DNA of 64,000 nt from Vagococcus fluvialis (GCF_003337315.1 NZ_QPJV01000007.1:1-64000), one strand, 5' to 3'. Shown: positions 27,363-37,658, counted from the stretch's first letter. Made by a program: numbers and translations. The notes: a model not told the origin generated them from the sequence alone.

Positions 27363-28283
27363 TTATTTACGTTGTTGTTTACCTGCATTACGCCCTTGAG
27401 CGTTTTTAGGTTTGCTATTTGGTGTAGACGTCGCTTTTTTAGGAGTAACATCTTTAACAGTAGGTTTCACAGCTTTAATTGGGTTTTTAGCAAAGTGTTC
27501 AGCAAGCTCTGCTTTAACTTTTGGTTTATGATATAAAGTTGTAATAAGAGATTGAATACAACTAAAAATACCACCAACAACCCAGTAAAGTGTCACACCA
27601 GCAGGAGAACTAAATGAAATCATAACAATCATTAATGGTGACATGTAGCTCATCATTTTCATTTGTTTCTTTTGTTCCTCAGCCATACCAATCATGCTAA
27701 TATAACTTTGAGCAAAGTAACTAATACCTGCTAAAGCAACTAGTAAAAGACTTGGTTTTCCTAAGTCAATGCCTAAGAAAGTTGATTCACTAATACCTTG
27801 AGTGAATTTTGCAGCATAGAAAAGAGCTGTAAAAATCGGCATTTGAATCAATAATGGTAGACACCCAAGTCCACCCATTAAATTAATATCATTTTCTTTA
27901 TAAAGATTTTGTAACTCAGATTGAACTTGCATTTTCTCTTCATTAGAAGTAGCAGCTTTCAATCGTTTGTTGATATCGTCTGTATAAGGCTTAACAGCTT
28001 GCATTTTCTCTTGTTGAATCATTGATTTTTTCATTTGACTTAAGCCAAGAGGCATAATTGCTAGTCGAACAATAATTGTTAGGATGATAATGGCAAGACC
28101 AAAACCTAATCCCCAGTCATCAGCTAAAAATTTAATTGCATTTCCCATAGGAGCAACTAAGAATTTATAAACAAAGCCTTCTCCTGTTGGGTTTCCGGCT
28201 TTATCATGTTGTACACAACCAGATAAAACAAAAAGTAAACCTAGTAAACCAGATGATACGATCCATCGTTTTAATTGTTTCAT
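27363..28283 (-). CDS. yidC: Membrane protein insertase YidC/OxaA (lipoprotein form)
   Basis: The 306-aa insertase integrates membrane proteins with or without SecYEG. It has a lipoprotein signal peptide (LLFVLSGC, lipid-modified Cys23), five transmembrane segments in the 60-kDa inner membrane protein domain (LAIIILTIIVRLAIMPL at about 63-79) and a basic C-terminal tail. The long basic tail (about residues 248-306) resembles the YidC2-type tail that contacts ribosomes. Firmicutes usually carry two copies. It is a single gene with RBS AAAGGAA, convergent with thrB. Confidence 0.93.
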   Translation of the reverse strand: MKQLKRWIVSSGLLGLLFVLSGCVQHDKAGNPTGEGFVYKFLVAPMGNAIKFLADDWGLGFGLAIIILTIIVRLAIMPLGLSQMKKSMIQQEKMQAVKPYTDDINKRLKAATSNEEKMQVQSELQNLYKENDINLMGGLGCLPLLIQMPIFTALFYAAKFTQGISESTFLGIDLGKPSLLLVALAGISYFAQSYISMIGMAEEQKKQMKMMSYMSPLMIVMISFSSPAGVTLYWVVGGIFSCIQSLITTLYHKPKVKAELAEHFAKNPIKAVKPTVKDVTPKKATSTPNSKPKNAQGRNAGKQQRK

Positions 28284-28364
28284 TTAATCCGTTCCTTTAC
28301 TTTAATATACACAAGATTTACTATATCTAATTCTGGCTATTTTTTCAATCAAAATCGTTAAAAA

Positions 28365-28640
28365 TTAATTAGTAACTGAAAACTTTGTATATTCTTTAGA
28401 AGTGTTTGCCTCATGAAAAGTAACTTGATCAACACGACCAAATGGAGCAGGAGATTTTTTGACTGCTTCAATAAAATCATTCACCTTTTTTTCTTCACCT
28501 TGTGCCTCGATATAAACATCTCCATTGTCCTCATTTCGAACAATGCCTAAAACACCAAGCTGATCAGCAACCATTTTAGTTGTATATCTAAATCCTACAC
28601 CTTGAACTTTACCAGATACTGTCATTGCAACTTTCATCAT
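28365..28640 (-). CDS. acyP: Acylphosphatase
   Basis: Small enzyme of 91 aa hydrolysing acyl phosphates. The signature GKVQGVGFRYTT carries the phosphate-binding Arg, and GIVRNEDNGDVYIEAQG carries the catalytic Asn. The start is ATG 28638-28640 (or the next ATG) behind AGAGGTG; a GTG at 28644-28646 forms part of the SD. It is divergent from the TrmH-type gene, an arrangement common in Firmicutes. Confidence 0.93.
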   Translation of the reverse strand: MMKVAMTVSGKVQGVGFRYTTKMVADQLGVLGIVRNEDNGDVYIEAQGEEKKVNDFIEAVKKSPAPFGRVDQVTFHEANTSKEYTKFSVTN

Positions 28641-28751
28641 AAGCACCTCTTTCTTTTTTATTATTATATCTTATCCAAATAAATATGTATTGATATTAGT
28701 ATGATTTTTTAAGAATTTTGATATAATATACAAGACTGAGAGGGATACAAA

Positions 28752-29513
28752 ATGAAAATAATAGAATCAAATAAAAATGATTGGATTAAACAAATAAAAA
28801 AATTAGAGAAGAAAAAATACCGTGACCTTGAGAATCGATACTTAATCGAAGGAGAGCATTTAGTGGAAGAGGCTTTAATAAATAATGCTCCCCTTGAATT
28901 TTTGCTAATAACAGAAAGTAGTCAAAATGATTACCAGGAATTGGTAAAACTGGTTTCAGATGAGCAATTGGTTCAAGTAACAGAAGATATTATTAAGCAC
29001 TTATCTAGCCTACCAAGTCCACAGCCAATTATGGCAATAATCAAAAAAGAAACTGAAACTAAAAAAGAAACACCTACTAATCATTTACTATTGTTAGATA
29101 ATGTCCAAGATCCAGGGAACGTTGGAACAATGATTAGAACAGCAGATGCTGCTGGTTTTAATGGTGTTATCTTAGGTGAAGGAACTGCTGATATTTATAG
29201 TACAAAAGTGCTTCGCTCTATGCAGGGAAGTAATTTTCATATTAATTTAAGAGAAGAAAATCTAGTTGAAACAATAAAAATACTTAAAGAACAAGGTTAT
29301 AAAATTTACGCGACTGAGTTAAATGAAGAGGCTATTTCTTTTAAAGACATAGAAAAATCAGAAAGAATAGCTATTATTATGGGAAATGAAGGGCAAGGAG
29401 TTAGTAAAGAATTAATAGAGCTTGCTGATAATCCTGTTTTTATTCCGATGTTAGGCAATTCAGAGTCACTTAATGTAGCAGTAGCAGCTGGTATTGTCAT
29501 GTTTTCTATTTAA
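28752..29513 (+). CDS. TrmH/SpoU-family RNA 2'-O-methyltransferase
   Basis: SPOUT-class methyltransferase of 253 aa that modifies a ribose in rRNA or tRNA. An N-terminal substrate-binding domain (residues 1-95, LENRYLIEGEHLVEEAL) precedes the knotted catalytic domain with motif 1 (DNVQDPGNVGTMIRTADA), motif 2 (IIMGNEGQGVS) and motif 3 (FIPMLGNSESLNVAVAAGI). It resembles the YsgA/RlmB group that sits near pheST in Firmicutes. The exact target nucleotide cannot be told from sequence. Confidence 0.88.
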   Translation: MKIIESNKNDWIKQIKKLEKKKYRDLENRYLIEGEHLVEEALINNAPLEFLLITESSQNDYQELVKLVSDEQLVQVTEDIIKHLSSLPSPQPIMAIIKKETETKKETPTNHLLLLDNVQDPGNVGTMIRTADAAGFNGVILGEGTADIYSTKVLRSMQGSNFHINLREENLVETIKILKEQGYKIYATELNEEAISFKDIEKSERIAIIMGNEGQGVSKELIELADNPVFIPMLGNSESLNVAVAAGIVMFSI

Positions 29514-29556
29514 ATATTACAAATTTATTAAGTAGGTTTAATAAACTAGCTATTAA

Positions 29557-29585
29557 TTCAACTTCATGCTAAACTACATTACAAT
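29557..29585 (+). promoter_or_regulatory. Possible promoter of the HD-domain gene
   Basis: -35 TTCAAC, a 17-bp spacer, and -10 TACAAT. The -35 is weak. Confidence 0.3.
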
Positions 29586-29641
29586 GTATTAGATTGATAG
29601 AGAATACTAAACAATTTATTGAAAGAAAGTGAAGAAATTTT

Positions 29642-30148
29642 ATGACGGTAAGATGGCAAGAGGACGCAGAGTATTTAGAGTTAGTTGCAGACTTAATTTA
29701 TACAGACGAAGTACAAAATTTAGTTGAATTTAAACAACATCACTATTCAAATCGTTTAGAGCATTCAATCAATGTGTCATATCGTAGTTTCTTATTAGCT
29801 AAGAAATGGAACGGAGACTTGAGAGCAACTGCAAGAGCAGGTCTTTTACATGATTTATTTCACTATGATTGGCGAACAAATAAAAGTGATGAAGGTAGTC
29901 ATGCTTATGTCCATCCAAGAGTTGCATTAGAAAATGCAAGAAAATTAACTGAAATTTCAAAATTAGAAGAAGATATTATTGTAAAACATATGTTTGGCGC
30001 AACAATTGCACCACCTAAATACAAAGAAAGCTATATTGTTACCTTAGTTGACAAATATTGTGCTTGTGAGGAAGTATTTGTACCTCTTTACCAACAAGTA
30101 AAAATCAAAGCTTACCAGTATTTTGGCTTAGCAAATGTAAATGTCTAG
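29642..30148 (+). CDS. HD-domain phosphohydrolase
   Basis: The 168-aa protein has an HD metal site: His in LEHSINVSYRS (about residue 39), LLHDLFHYD (about 69-77, the HD pair), and a distal Asp in LVDKYCACE (about 137). The family hydrolyses nucleotides or phosphodiesters; the substrate is unknown. It is a single gene with a weak SD (GTGAAGAA) and a clear terminator. Confidence 0.8.
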   Translation: MTVRWQEDAEYLELVADLIYTDEVQNLVEFKQHHYSNRLEHSINVSYRSFLLAKKWNGDLRATARAGLLHDLFHYDWRTNKSDEGSHAYVHPRVALENARKLTEISKLEEDIIVKHMFGATIAPPKYKESYIVTLVDKYCACEEVFVPLYQQVKIKAYQYFGLANVNV

Positions 30149-30150
30149 AA

Positions 30151-30185
30151 TCTAAGCCGACTTGCTAGAATTAGTCGGCTTTTTG
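30151..30185 (+). terminator. Terminator of the HD-domain gene
   Basis: Stem AAGCCGACT/AGTCGGCTT with a ten-base loop, then a T-run. Confidence 0.8.
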
Positions 30186-30228
30186 CTTTATACTTAAATG
30201 TAATACTTCTAAAGAAGAGGTGAATATA

Positions 30229-30567
30229 ATGGAAACTTGTGAAAACCAACAATTTATACTATGTCCTAAATTCGAAAAAACTTTTGAGATTTTAGGGAAA
30301 AAATGGAATGGATTAATTATTGATGTCTTAATCGCAGAAGGCCCACAACGCTTTGTAGAGATTGCCAATAAAATTCCTGATGTAAGTGATCGTGTTTTGG
30401 TTGAGCGTTTAAAAGAATTAGAGGAAAAAGAAATTTTAGAGAGAAAAGTCAAGTGTGAGGAAAAAAATCGCATTGAATACGGACTGACAGATAAAGGTTT
30501 AGCCTTAAAACCTGTTATGGAAGAGATTCAAACTTGGGGTGAAAAATGGGTAGAGGTCAAAAATTAA
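30229..30567 (+). CDS. HxlR-family transcriptional regulator
   Basis: The 112-aa winged-helix protein has a typical HxlR core (FEILGKKWNGLIIDVLI ... ANKIPDVSDRVLVERLKELEEKEIL ... YGLTDKGLAL). Cys4 and Cys12 lie before the core; several relatives (YodB, HypR) sense electrophiles or oxidants through an N-terminal Cys, so redox sensing is possible. The start is ATG at 30229 with AAGAGGTGA upstream; the in-frame GTG at 30220 is part of that SD. No clear target gene adjoins: the pheST promoter begins three bases after its stop. Confidence 0.85.
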   Translation: METCENQQFILCPKFEKTFEILGKKWNGLIIDVLIAEGPQRFVEIANKIPDVSDRVLVERLKELEEKEILERKVKCEEKNRIEYGLTDKGLALKPVMEEIQTWGEKWVEVKN

Positions 30568-30569
30568 CC

Positions 30570-30598
30570 TTGACCTTTGTTCATTTCTCTTGTAGTAT
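30570..30598 (+). promoter_or_regulatory. Promoter of the pheST T-box leader
   Basis: -35 TTGACC (30570-30575), exactly 17 bp, and -10 TAGTAT (30593-30598), giving a start near 30605. Confidence 0.65.
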
Positions 30599-30605
30599 GT
30601 AAGGC

Positions 30606-30851
30606 AAATACAATATAACAATAACATTTAAGGGAAAAGAGTAGTTTAATGATTTATCCAAAGGGAGACTTGCCACCGACTGAAAGCAAGTTGTTAAAGA
30701 ATTAAGTGAAGTTCACTTCCTGAGTTGTTTATCATTCAGTAATAAACCGGTGTGAATCATCGTTAACAAATAAAAGTGTGTACGTTTACGTACAAATTAG
30801 GATGGTACCGCGAGACATCGTTCCTTTATATAAGGAATGATGTCTTTTTTT
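30606..30851 (+). promoter_or_regulatory. T-box riboswitch controlling pheST
   Basis: Leader that senses uncharged tRNA(Phe). The conserved T-box AGGATGGTACCGCG lies at 30799-30812. It is followed by a terminator hairpin (30814-30826 with 30832-30844, one G-U pair) and seven T, so pairing of the T-box with the tRNA acceptor end would form the antiterminator. Stem I spans roughly 30630-30740, with a likely Phe specifier codon TTC at 30712-30714. The downstream pheS-pheT genes fit this specificity. Confidence 0.93.
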
Positions 30852-30882
30852 GTTGCTAAAATAGAAAGGAATGTCGAAAAAG

Positions 30883-31929
30883 ATGTCATTAAAAGAAACA
30901 TTAGAACAGTTGAAAAAAGATGCATTAGCAAAAATTGAATCAACAACAAACTTAGAAAATTTAAATGAAATCAGAGTTCAAGTTTTAGGGAAAAAAGGCT
31001 CGATGACTGAAGTATTAAGAGGGATGAAAGATTTAAGTCCTGAAATGCGTCCAGTTGTTGGAGGGTTAGCCAATGAAATTCGTGACCTTTTAACTGGTGA
31101 GTTGGAAGAGAAAAAAGAAGTTTTAGAACAAGCTGCATTAAATGCAGCTTTAGAAAAAGAAACAATCGATGTGACGTTACCAGGAGATGAATTAAACATT
31201 GGTGTACCGCACATTTTAACGCAAGTTATGGAAGAAATTGAAGATGTATTCTTAGGTTTAGGTTATGAAATTATTGAAGGGTACGAAGTGGAGCAAGATC
31301 ATTATAACTTTGAGCGTATGAATATACCAAAAGATCATCCGGCTCGTGATATGCAAGATTCTTTCTATATTAATGATGAAGTGCTACTAAGAACTCATAC
31401 ATCTCCAATTCAAGCACGTACTATGGAAAAACATGATTTTTCTAAAGGCTCATTAAGAATGATTTCTCCAGGTAAAGTATTCCGTCGTGATAGTGATGAT
31501 GCAACCCATAGTCATCAGTTCCATCAAATTGAAGGACTTGTTGTAGCAGAAGATATTACAATGGGTGATTTAAAAGGAACTTTAGAAGTTTTACTTAAAA
31601 AAATGTTTGGTGAGGATCGTGAAATTCGCTTACGTCCAAGTTATTTCCCATTTACTGAGCCTTCAGTAGAAGTGGATATCAGTTGTTTTAAATGTGGTGG
31701 AGAAGGTTGTAATGTTTGTAAACAAACTGGTTGGATTGAAATTTTAGGAGCAGGAGTTATTCATCCTAGTGTACTTGAAATGTCAGGTATTGATTCAACA
31801 AAATACAGTGGATTTGCATTTGGATTAGGACCAGACCGAGTAGCAATGCTTAAATACGGTGTAAATGATATCCGTTATTTCTATCAAAATGATTTACGAT
31901 TCTTAGAACAATTCAGAGTAAAGGGGTAA
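30883..31929 (+). CDS. pheS: Phenylalanyl-tRNA synthetase alpha subunit
   Basis: Catalytic subunit (348 aa) of the alpha2-beta2 class II synthetase. An N-terminal coiled coil (residues 1-90) precedes the aminoacylation domain with motif 2 region ([25 protein letters not shown]) and motif 3 ([17 protein letters not shown]). [17 protein letters not shown] is the usual cysteine-rich insertion of this group. Two in-frame ATGs exist, at 30871 and 30883. GAAAGGA ends directly before the first, which is too close, so I prefer the second, although its spacing of 12 is long. It is four bases upstream of pheT and under T-box control. Confidence 0.95.
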   Translation: MSLKETLEQLKKDALAKIESTTNLENLNEIRVQVLGKKGSMTEVLRGMKDLSPEMRPVVGGLANEIRDLLTGELEEKKEVLEQAALNAALEKETIDVTLPGDELNIGVPHILTQVMEEIEDVFLGLGYEIIEGYEVEQDHYNFERMNIPKDHPARDMQDSFYINDEVLLRTHTSPIQARTMEKHDFSKGSLRMISPGKVFRRDSDDATHSHQFHQIEGLVVAEDITMGDLKGTLEVLLKKMFGEDREIRLRPSYFPFTEPSVEVDISCFKCGGEGCNVCKQTGWIEILGAGVIHPSVLEMSGIDSTKYSGFAFGLGPDRVAMLKYGVNDIRYFYQNDLRFLEQFRVKG

Positions 31930-31933
31930 GACA

Positions 31934-34351
31934 ATGTTAGTTTCATATAAATGGTTAAAACAATTAGTTGATCTTGAAGGGATTTCACCTATCGAATTAT
32001 CAGATAAAATGTCTCGTTCAGGAATTGAAGTAGAAGATGTAGTTGTCCCAGAAGAAGGACTTAAAAAAATCGTTGTTGGAGATGTTAAAGAATGTGTTCC
32101 TCATCCAGATAGTGATCACTTATCAATTTGCCAAGTTGATGTTGGTGAAGAAGAAATCTATCAAATCGTTTGTGGAGCTCCTAATGTAAGAGCTGATAAA
32201 AAAGTAATAGTGGCTTTACCAAACTCACGTATTACAGGAAATGTAAAAATTAAAAAAGGAAAAATGCGCGGAGAAGTATCTCTTGGAATGATTTGTTCAT
32301 TAGATGAGTTAGGATATTCAAGTAGTGTTGTTCCTAAAGAATATGCTGATGGTATTTATTTCTTACCAGATGAAGCTATACCAGGAGAACCAGTCTTTTC
32401 ATATCTAGAAATGGATGATTCTATTATTGAATTATCAATTACACCAAATAGAGCTGATGCTTTAAGTTTACGTGGTGTAGCTCATGAAGTAGCTGCTATC
32501 TATGATCGTAAAATTACTTTCCCAACTAAAGAGTTAGTAGAAGATACAGCGTCAAACATTGAAGATTACATTAGTGTTTCAGTAGAAAATACGGATGACA
32601 CACCGACTTATCGCATGCGTGTGATTAAAGACGTGACTATCAAAGAAAGTCCAATGTGGTTACAAACGTTACTAATGAATGAAGGCATTCGTCCAATTAA
32701 TAACGTCGTCGATGTAACAAACTATACCTTGCTACTATACGGTCAACCACAACATGCTTTTGATTATGACAAATTAGGTAGTAAAGAAATTAAAGTTCGT
32801 CGTGCTACAGATAATGAATCACTTGTTACTTTAGATGAAGAAGAACGTACATTGACAACTGAAAATATTGTTATCACAAACGGTGAAAAAACAATTGCTT
32901 TAGCAGGTGTGATGGGTGGTTTTGATTCTGAAATCACAGAAACAACTACAACAGTTGCTTTAGAAACAGCTCTTTTCCATCCAACAGTAACAAGACGTAC
33001 TGCTAAAAGCTTTGGTCTTTCAAGTGAATCAAGTAAACGTTTTGAGCGTGGCATTAATGTTTCTACTATAGAAGAAGCAAGTGCTTTCTCAGCTCAAATG
33101 ATTGCGGAACTTGGTGGTGGAGTTGTTGTTAGTGGTGAGGCTATTAGCAATAGCTATGAAAAAGAAGATGTCGTGGTGTCAATTACATTAACAAAAATAA
33201 ATCGTTCTTTAGGAACTGAATTATCAAAAGAAGATGTTACTCGTATCTTTAATAGTTTAGGTTTCAAACACGAAGTTGATAATGAAACATTTATTGTAAG
33301 TATCCCTCCAAGACGTTGGGATATTTCAATTGAGGCAGACTTAGTAGAAGAAGTAGCTCGTATTTACGGTTATGATAACTTACCTTCAACATTACCTAAA
33401 GGATCATCAGTTGCTGGTAAATTAACTCGCACACAAAGACTAACACGTAGTATTCGTAAACAATTAGAGGGTAACGGCCTTTATGAAGCAATTAGCTATA
33501 TGTTAACAACACCTGAGTTAGCAACTAAATTTGTTTTAGAGCCAAAAGGAACAATTGAACTAGACTTACCAATGAGTGAAGAACGCTCTGTAGCTCGTCA
33601 AAGTTTAGTTTCAGGGTTATTGAAAAATGTAGCTTACAACCAAGCTAGAAAACAAAATCAAATTGCTTTTTATGAAGTAGGAAATATTTTTGAACTAGTT
33701 GAAGGTGACGTTTTACCAAAAGAAACAAAGCATTTGGCAATGGCTATTTCTGGAACATGGGCTAATAAAACATGGGACTCACCAGCAAAATCAGTTGATT
33801 TCTATACATTAAAAGGAATCGTTGAAAACTTGTTTAATCTTTTAGGATTAAGTGATGAACTAAGATTTACTTCAAGTAAAGCCTATAAAGAGATGCACCC
33901 AGGTCGTACAGCACAAATTACGATTGGTGAAACTGTTTTAGGATTTGTAGGACAAGTTCATCCACAAGTAGCTAAAGAAATGGAAATTAATGAAACCTAT
34001 GTCTGTGAATTAGATTTAGCTTTATTATGTGAATTAGCTAAAGAAGAGCCAACTTACAAAGAAGTAGGTAAATATCCTTCAATTAAGCGAGATATAGCAC
34101 TTTTAGCAGATCGTGAGATTTCAAGTCAAGAAATCATCGATGTGATTAAAGACAAAGGTGGTAAGTACCTAATTGATATTCATTTATTTGATGTCTTTGA
34201 AGGAGAAAAATTAGGAGCTAATAAAAAATCTCTAGCTTACTCTCTAATCTTTAGAAATGACGAAGCGACATTAGTTGATGAAGATGTGACAAAAGCAGTT
34301 GAAAAAGTTAGTGAAGCACTACAAACAACATTAAATATAGAAGTAAGATAA
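31934..34351 (+). CDS. pheT: Phenylalanyl-tRNA synthetase beta subunit
   Basis: The 805-aa partner of PheS. It contains an N-terminal tRNA-binding OB domain (residues 39-150), a B3/B4 editing domain ([20 protein letters not shown] onward, about 160-390), a B5 domain, a catalytic-like module and the C-terminal ferredoxin-fold anticodon-binding domain ([17 protein letters not shown], about 710-805). RBS AAGGGGTAAG overlaps the end of pheS. A terminator follows. Confidence 0.95.
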   Translation: MLVSYKWLKQLVDLEGISPIELSDKMSRSGIEVEDVVVPEEGLKKIVVGDVKECVPHPDSDHLSICQVDVGEEEIYQIVCGAPNVRADKKVIVALPNSRITGNVKIKKGKMRGEVSLGMICSLDELGYSSSVVPKEYADGIYFLPDEAIPGEPVFSYLEMDDSIIELSITPNRADALSLRGVAHEVAAIYDRKITFPTKELVEDTASNIEDYISVSVENTDDTPTYRMRVIKDVTIKESPMWLQTLLMNEGIRPINNVVDVTNYTLLLYGQPQHAFDYDKLGSKEIKVRRATDNESLVTLDEEERTLTTENIVITNGEKTIALAGVMGGFDSEITETTTTVALETALFHPTVTRRTAKSFGLSSESSKRFERGINVSTIEEASAFSAQMIAELGGGVVVSGEAISNSYEKEDVVVSITLTKINRSLGTELSKEDVTRIFNSLGFKHEVDNETFIVSIPPRRWDISIEADLVEEVARIYGYDNLPSTLPKGSSVAGKLTRTQRLTRSIRKQLEGNGLYEAISYMLTTPELATKFVLEPKGTIELDLPMSEERSVARQSLVSGLLKNVAYNQARKQNQIAFYEVGNIFELVEGDVLPKETKHLAMAISGTWANKTWDSPAKSVDFYTLKGIVENLFNLLGLSDELRFTSSKAYKEMHPGRTAQITIGETVLGFVGQVHPQVAKEMEINETYVCELDLALLCELAKEEPTYKEVGKYPSIKRDIALLADREISSQEIIDVIKDKGGKYLIDIHLFDVFEGEKLGANKKSLAYSLIFRNDEATLVDEDVTKAVEKVSEALQTTLNIEVR

Positions 34352-34353
34352 TT

Positions 34354-34404
34354 AAAAGATTTTACTTACTTACCTTGTAGGTAGGTAAAGTCTTTTTCTT
34401 TATA
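34354..34404 (+). terminator. Terminator of pheST
   Basis: Long stem (AAAGATTTTACTTACTTACC paired with GGTAGGTAAAGTCTTT) around five bases, then a T-run. Confidence 0.8.
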
Positions 34405-34445
34405 CATTAATATAGAAGAAAAGTGAAAAAATGGAGGTTAGGGAT

Positions 34446-35474
34446 ATGGGATTTGAAAAAATAAGTGAAGAAATTAATGCCAGTGAGTTACTAAAATCAT
34501 ATCAATTATCGGGAAAAGATTTGGAGTTAAAAAATAAAAGAGATGAAGAATTGCGACAGATAATATTAGGTGAAGATCAGAGATTTTTAGCTATTATTGG
34601 TCCTTGTTCAGCACATGATGAAGAGGCAGTTTTAGAGTATGCACACCGCTTAAGTAAGATTCAAAAGGAAATAGTTAACGAAGTTTTCATTATACCTAGG
34701 ATATATACGAATAAACCACGTACTAATGGAGATGGTTACAAAGGCTTATTACACCAACCTTCAGCTCAAGGGAAAAGCAATTTGCTTCAAGGTATTCAAG
34801 CAGTTCGAAAAATTCATCATCGTGTGATTACTGAAACAGGTTTAACAACAGCAGATGAGATGCTTTATCCAGAAAATCTAGAATATGTAAAAGACTTGTT
34901 AAGCTATATTGCAATTGGCGCTCGCTCTGTAGAGGATCAACAACATCGTTTTGTAGCAAGTGGAATAGATCAGCCTGTGGGAATGAAAAACCCAACAAGC
35001 GGTCAATTAAACGTGATGTTTAACTCTATCTACGCTGCTCAACAGCAACAAGAGTTTATCTATAATAATCAAGAAGTAATGACGTCATCTAACCCTTATG
35101 CTCATGTTGTTTTAAGAGGAGGACTTGATGCTAATGGTAAAAACATACCGAATTATCATTACGAAGATTTAGTTACAGTGCATCAAATGTATCAAGAATC
35201 AGAACTTAAAAATCCATTTATTGTAGTTGATACAAATCATGATAATTCAGGAAAAAAACATTTAGAACAAGTTCGTATTGTTAAAGATGTGTTAAGCAGT
35301 CGTGAGTGGAATCAAGATTTGAAACCTTTTGTACGCGGCTTTATGATTGAGAGTTTCCTTGAAAATGGTCGCCAAGAAGTAGATGGTGATGTGTTTGGTA
35401 AGTCTATTACAGACCCTTGTCTTGGATGGAAAGAAACGGAAAAGTTATTATATTCATTAGCCAAAAATAAATAA
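34446..35474 (+). CDS. aroF: 3-deoxy-7-phosphoheptulonate (DAHP) synthase, type I
   Basis: First step of the shikimate pathway: condensation of phosphoenolpyruvate with erythrose-4-phosphate. The 342-aa product belongs to class Ialpha (AroFGH-like), with AIIGPCSAHDEEAVLEYA, PRIYTNKPRTNGDGYKG, TGLTTADEM, IGARSVEDQQHR, MKNPTSGQLN and VDTNHDNSGK. The start is ATG at 34446, eight bases after GGAGG; an ATG at 34431 overlaps that SD. It precedes hisC by 17 bases, so the pair probably serves aromatic amino-acid synthesis. Which residue gives feedback inhibition is not clear. Confidence 0.92.
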   Translation: MGFEKISEEINASELLKSYQLSGKDLELKNKRDEELRQIILGEDQRFLAIIGPCSAHDEEAVLEYAHRLSKIQKEIVNEVFIIPRIYTNKPRTNGDGYKGLLHQPSAQGKSNLLQGIQAVRKIHHRVITETGLTTADEMLYPENLEYVKDLLSYIAIGARSVEDQQHRFVASGIDQPVGMKNPTSGQLNVMFNSIYAAQQQQEFIYNNQEVMTSSNPYAHVVLRGGLDANGKNIPNYHYEDLVTVHQMYQESELKNPFIVVDTNHDNSGKKHLEQVRIVKDVLSSREWNQDLKPFVRGFMIESFLENGRQEVDGDVFGKSITDPCLGWKETEKLLYSLAKNK

Positions 35475-35491
35475 GCAAGAGGAGGATTTAT

Positions 35492-36568
35492 ATGAAATCA
35501 AAAGAAACTTTAGAGGGATTACGTCCTTATATACCAGGTAGACCAATTGATGATGTGAAAAAAGAATATGGTTTAACTCGAGTAGTGAAACTAGCATCTA
35601 ATGAGAATCCATACGGTTTTTCACCAAAAGTTAAAGAGTTATTAGTTAATGAAATAGAAAGTTTAGAGTATTATCCTGATGGAGGAGCAGTTGATTTAAA
35701 AGAAAAATTAGCTGAATTTCACCAAATTTCAACCAATCAATTAATAGTTGGTGCTGGACTAGATGAAGTGATTCAGATTGTTTCTCGTGCTATGTTAGTA
35801 AGTGGAGATGAAATTATCGTACCAGACCCAACTTTTCCTCAGTACGGACACCATGCCACAATTGAAGGAGCAGATGTGATTAAAGTACCTGTTCATCCAG
35901 CAACTGGTGAGATGGATTTAGAGAAAATGTTAGAAAGCATTACTTTTGATACTAAAATTATTTGGTTATGTAACCCAAATAATCCAACTGGAACTTACGT
36001 GTCACAATATAAAATAAAAGATTTTATGGAAAAAGTACCAGACCATATCTTAGTTATTAGTGATGAAGCCTATCAAGAATATGTGACAGAGGAAGAAATT
36101 GGGACAAGTTTTAATTTATTAAATGAATATGATAATTTAATGATTATGAGAACTTTTTCAAAAGCTTACGGATTAGCTGGTCTTAGAATAGGGTATGGGA
36201 TAATGTCAGAAGCTCTAGGAAAAACCTTAGAAGTGGCAAGACTACCTTTTAACACAAGTACGCTGGCTCAAAAAGCTGCAATCGTAGCGTTAGAAGATCA
36301 AGAATTCATTTCAAGAGCAACTAAAAAAAATACAGCAGAATTAGAAGCATGGGAGAAATTTCTAGAAGAGCTAGCAATACCTTACTATGTGTCTCAAACA
36401 AACTTTATTTTTGTAAATGTTGGTGAGAAGTCAGATGAAATAACTCAAGGCTTACTAGAGTCAGGATTTATTATTCGAGGCGGCTTAAAACCAGGCTGGG
36501 TTAGAATTACAATGGGACAAAAGGAAGACAATGAAGTTTTAAGAAATGTTTTAAAAAACTTGTTGTAA
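35492..36568 (+). CDS. hisC: Histidinol-phosphate/aromatic aminotransferase
   Basis: PLP-dependent class I/II aminotransferase of 358 aa of the HisC group. Visible are KLASNENPYGFSPKV, PTFPQYGHHA, WLCNPNNPTGTYV, ISDEAYQEYV and the PLP-lysine motif RTFSKAYGLAGLRIGYG. It is co-transcribed with DAHP synthase and no his genes are near, so transamination of phenylpyruvate or hydroxyphenylpyruvate in Phe/Tyr synthesis is as likely as a histidine role. RBS AGAGGAGG. Confidence 0.88.
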   Translation: MKSKETLEGLRPYIPGRPIDDVKKEYGLTRVVKLASNENPYGFSPKVKELLVNEIESLEYYPDGGAVDLKEKLAEFHQISTNQLIVGAGLDEVIQIVSRAMLVSGDEIIVPDPTFPQYGHHATIEGADVIKVPVHPATGEMDLEKMLESITFDTKIIWLCNPNNPTGTYVSQYKIKDFMEKVPDHILVISDEAYQEYVTEEEIGTSFNLLNEYDNLMIMRTFSKAYGLAGLRIGYGIMSEALGKTLEVARLPFNTSTLAQKAAIVALEDQEFISRATKKNTAELEAWEKFLEELAIPYYVSQTNFIFVNVGEKSDEITQGLLESGFIIRGGLKPGWVRITMGQKEDNEVLRNVLKNLL

Positions 36569-36573
36569 AATAA

Positions 36574-36616
36574 ATGAAAAAGAAAGGAAAAATAGATGAT
36601 TTTCCTTTCTTTTTTA
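36574..36616 (+). terminator. Terminator of aroF-hisC
   Basis: Stem AAAGAAAGGAAAA/TTTTCCTTTCTTT with a seven-base loop, then T-run. Confidence 0.8.
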
Positions 36617-36666
36617 TAGTTTAATTGGTACATTATTCTAGGAACTGTATAAAGGGGGAGAAATGA

Positions 36667-37572
36667 GTGGGTCACATTACTAAAACGTATCAACAAAATG
36701 AATTAATTAAGAAAAGTGCAATCGTTATTTTTGCAGGAGTTATTTTAGCCGTCGCCTTGAATTTGTTTTTAATTCCGGCTAATGTCTTCTCAGCAGGCGT
36801 TAATGGGCTGGCTCAGTTATTCTCAGGTATTTTACTAAATTCATTTGATATTAAGTTAGATACTGGGATATTAATTTTCCTTATGAATATTCCGATTGCT
36901 ATTTTAGGTTGGATTAAGCTTGGGAAATCAGCAACTATTTTTAGTTTATTAACAGTTTTATCTGTAACGATAATGACTTTAATTATTCCTGTTGTAGAAA
37001 TTACTGATAATCAATTAATGAATGGAATTGTTGGTGGTGTTTTATCAGGTGTAGCAGTTGGTTTAACAATGAAGTTTGGTTTTAGCACAGGAGGAATGGA
37101 TATTGTTTCTCTAGTCTTATCTAAAACTACAGGACGAAGTGTAGGGTCATTAATGATGATTATTAATGCCTTTATTATAGCAACAGCAGGTTTTGTTTTT
37201 GATTGGGAGTCAGCACTTTACACGGTAATCTCAATCTATGTAACCACTCAAGTAGTGGATAGAATCCATACACGTCATCAAAAGGTAACAGCTTTTGTAA
37301 TTACATCTAAACCAGAAGAGGTGATTCATTCTATTCAAAACGAAATTGTTCGTGGAATGACTCTCTTACCAGGAACTGGTGTTTATTCTAGAAAAGAGAC
37401 TTCAGTTATTATGACTGTGGTAACTAAATATGAATTATATGCTTTAGAGCAAGCTGTTTACTTAGCAGATCAAAATTCATTTATAAATATTTTACCAACT
37501 CAAACTATTGTTGGGAATTTTTGGAATGAAGATCAACAAAATGAGATGAAAAAGATGATAAAAGAGATTTAA
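36667..37572 (+). CDS. YitT-family membrane protein (DUF161 + DUF2179)
   Basis: The 301-aa protein has five or six transmembrane helices in residues 15-200 (AVALNLFLIPANVFSAGVNG, GISTGGMD-like FGFSTGGMDI) and a C-terminal cytoplasmic DUF2179 domain (about 205-300, KVTAFVITSKPEEV). The family is widespread in Firmicutes and its function is uncertain. The start is GTG at 36667, six bases after GGGGGAG; the nearby ATG at 36663 is in another frame and soon hits a stop. Confidence 0.85.
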   Translation: MGHITKTYQQNELIKKSAIVIFAGVILAVALNLFLIPANVFSAGVNGLAQLFSGILLNSFDIKLDTGILIFLMNIPIAILGWIKLGKSATIFSLLTVLSVTIMTLIIPVVEITDNQLMNGIVGGVLSGVAVGLTMKFGFSTGGMDIVSLVLSKTTGRSVGSLMMIINAFIIATAGFVFDWESALYTVISIYVTTQVVDRIHTRHQKVTAFVITSKPEEVIHSIQNEIVRGMTLLPGTGVYSRKETSVIMTVVTKYELYALEQAVYLADQNSFINILPTQTIVGNFWNEDQQNEMKKMIKEI

Positions 37573-37594
37573 TCTCTTTTTATCATCTTTTTTT
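37548..37594 (+). terminator. Terminator of the YitT gene
   Basis: A stem of about 20 bp (AAAAGATGATAAAAGAGATT with AATCTCTTTTTATCATCTTT, one bulge) that includes the last codons of the gene, then seven T. Confidence 0.8.
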
Positions 37595-37658
37595 ATACTC
37601 TAAACCCTTGATTTAAAAGAGTTTTTATGAAAAATAAAAATTTTCAAGAAAAAAAAGG

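Noticed and set aside
30171-30473. 100-codon minus-strand frame opposite the HxlR gene
   Set aside because: Antisense to a clear winged-helix regulator; low-complexity Ser/Phe composition and no start signal.
32764-33054. 96-codon minus-strand frame in pheT
   Set aside because: Shadow frame inside a well-supported synthetase gene.
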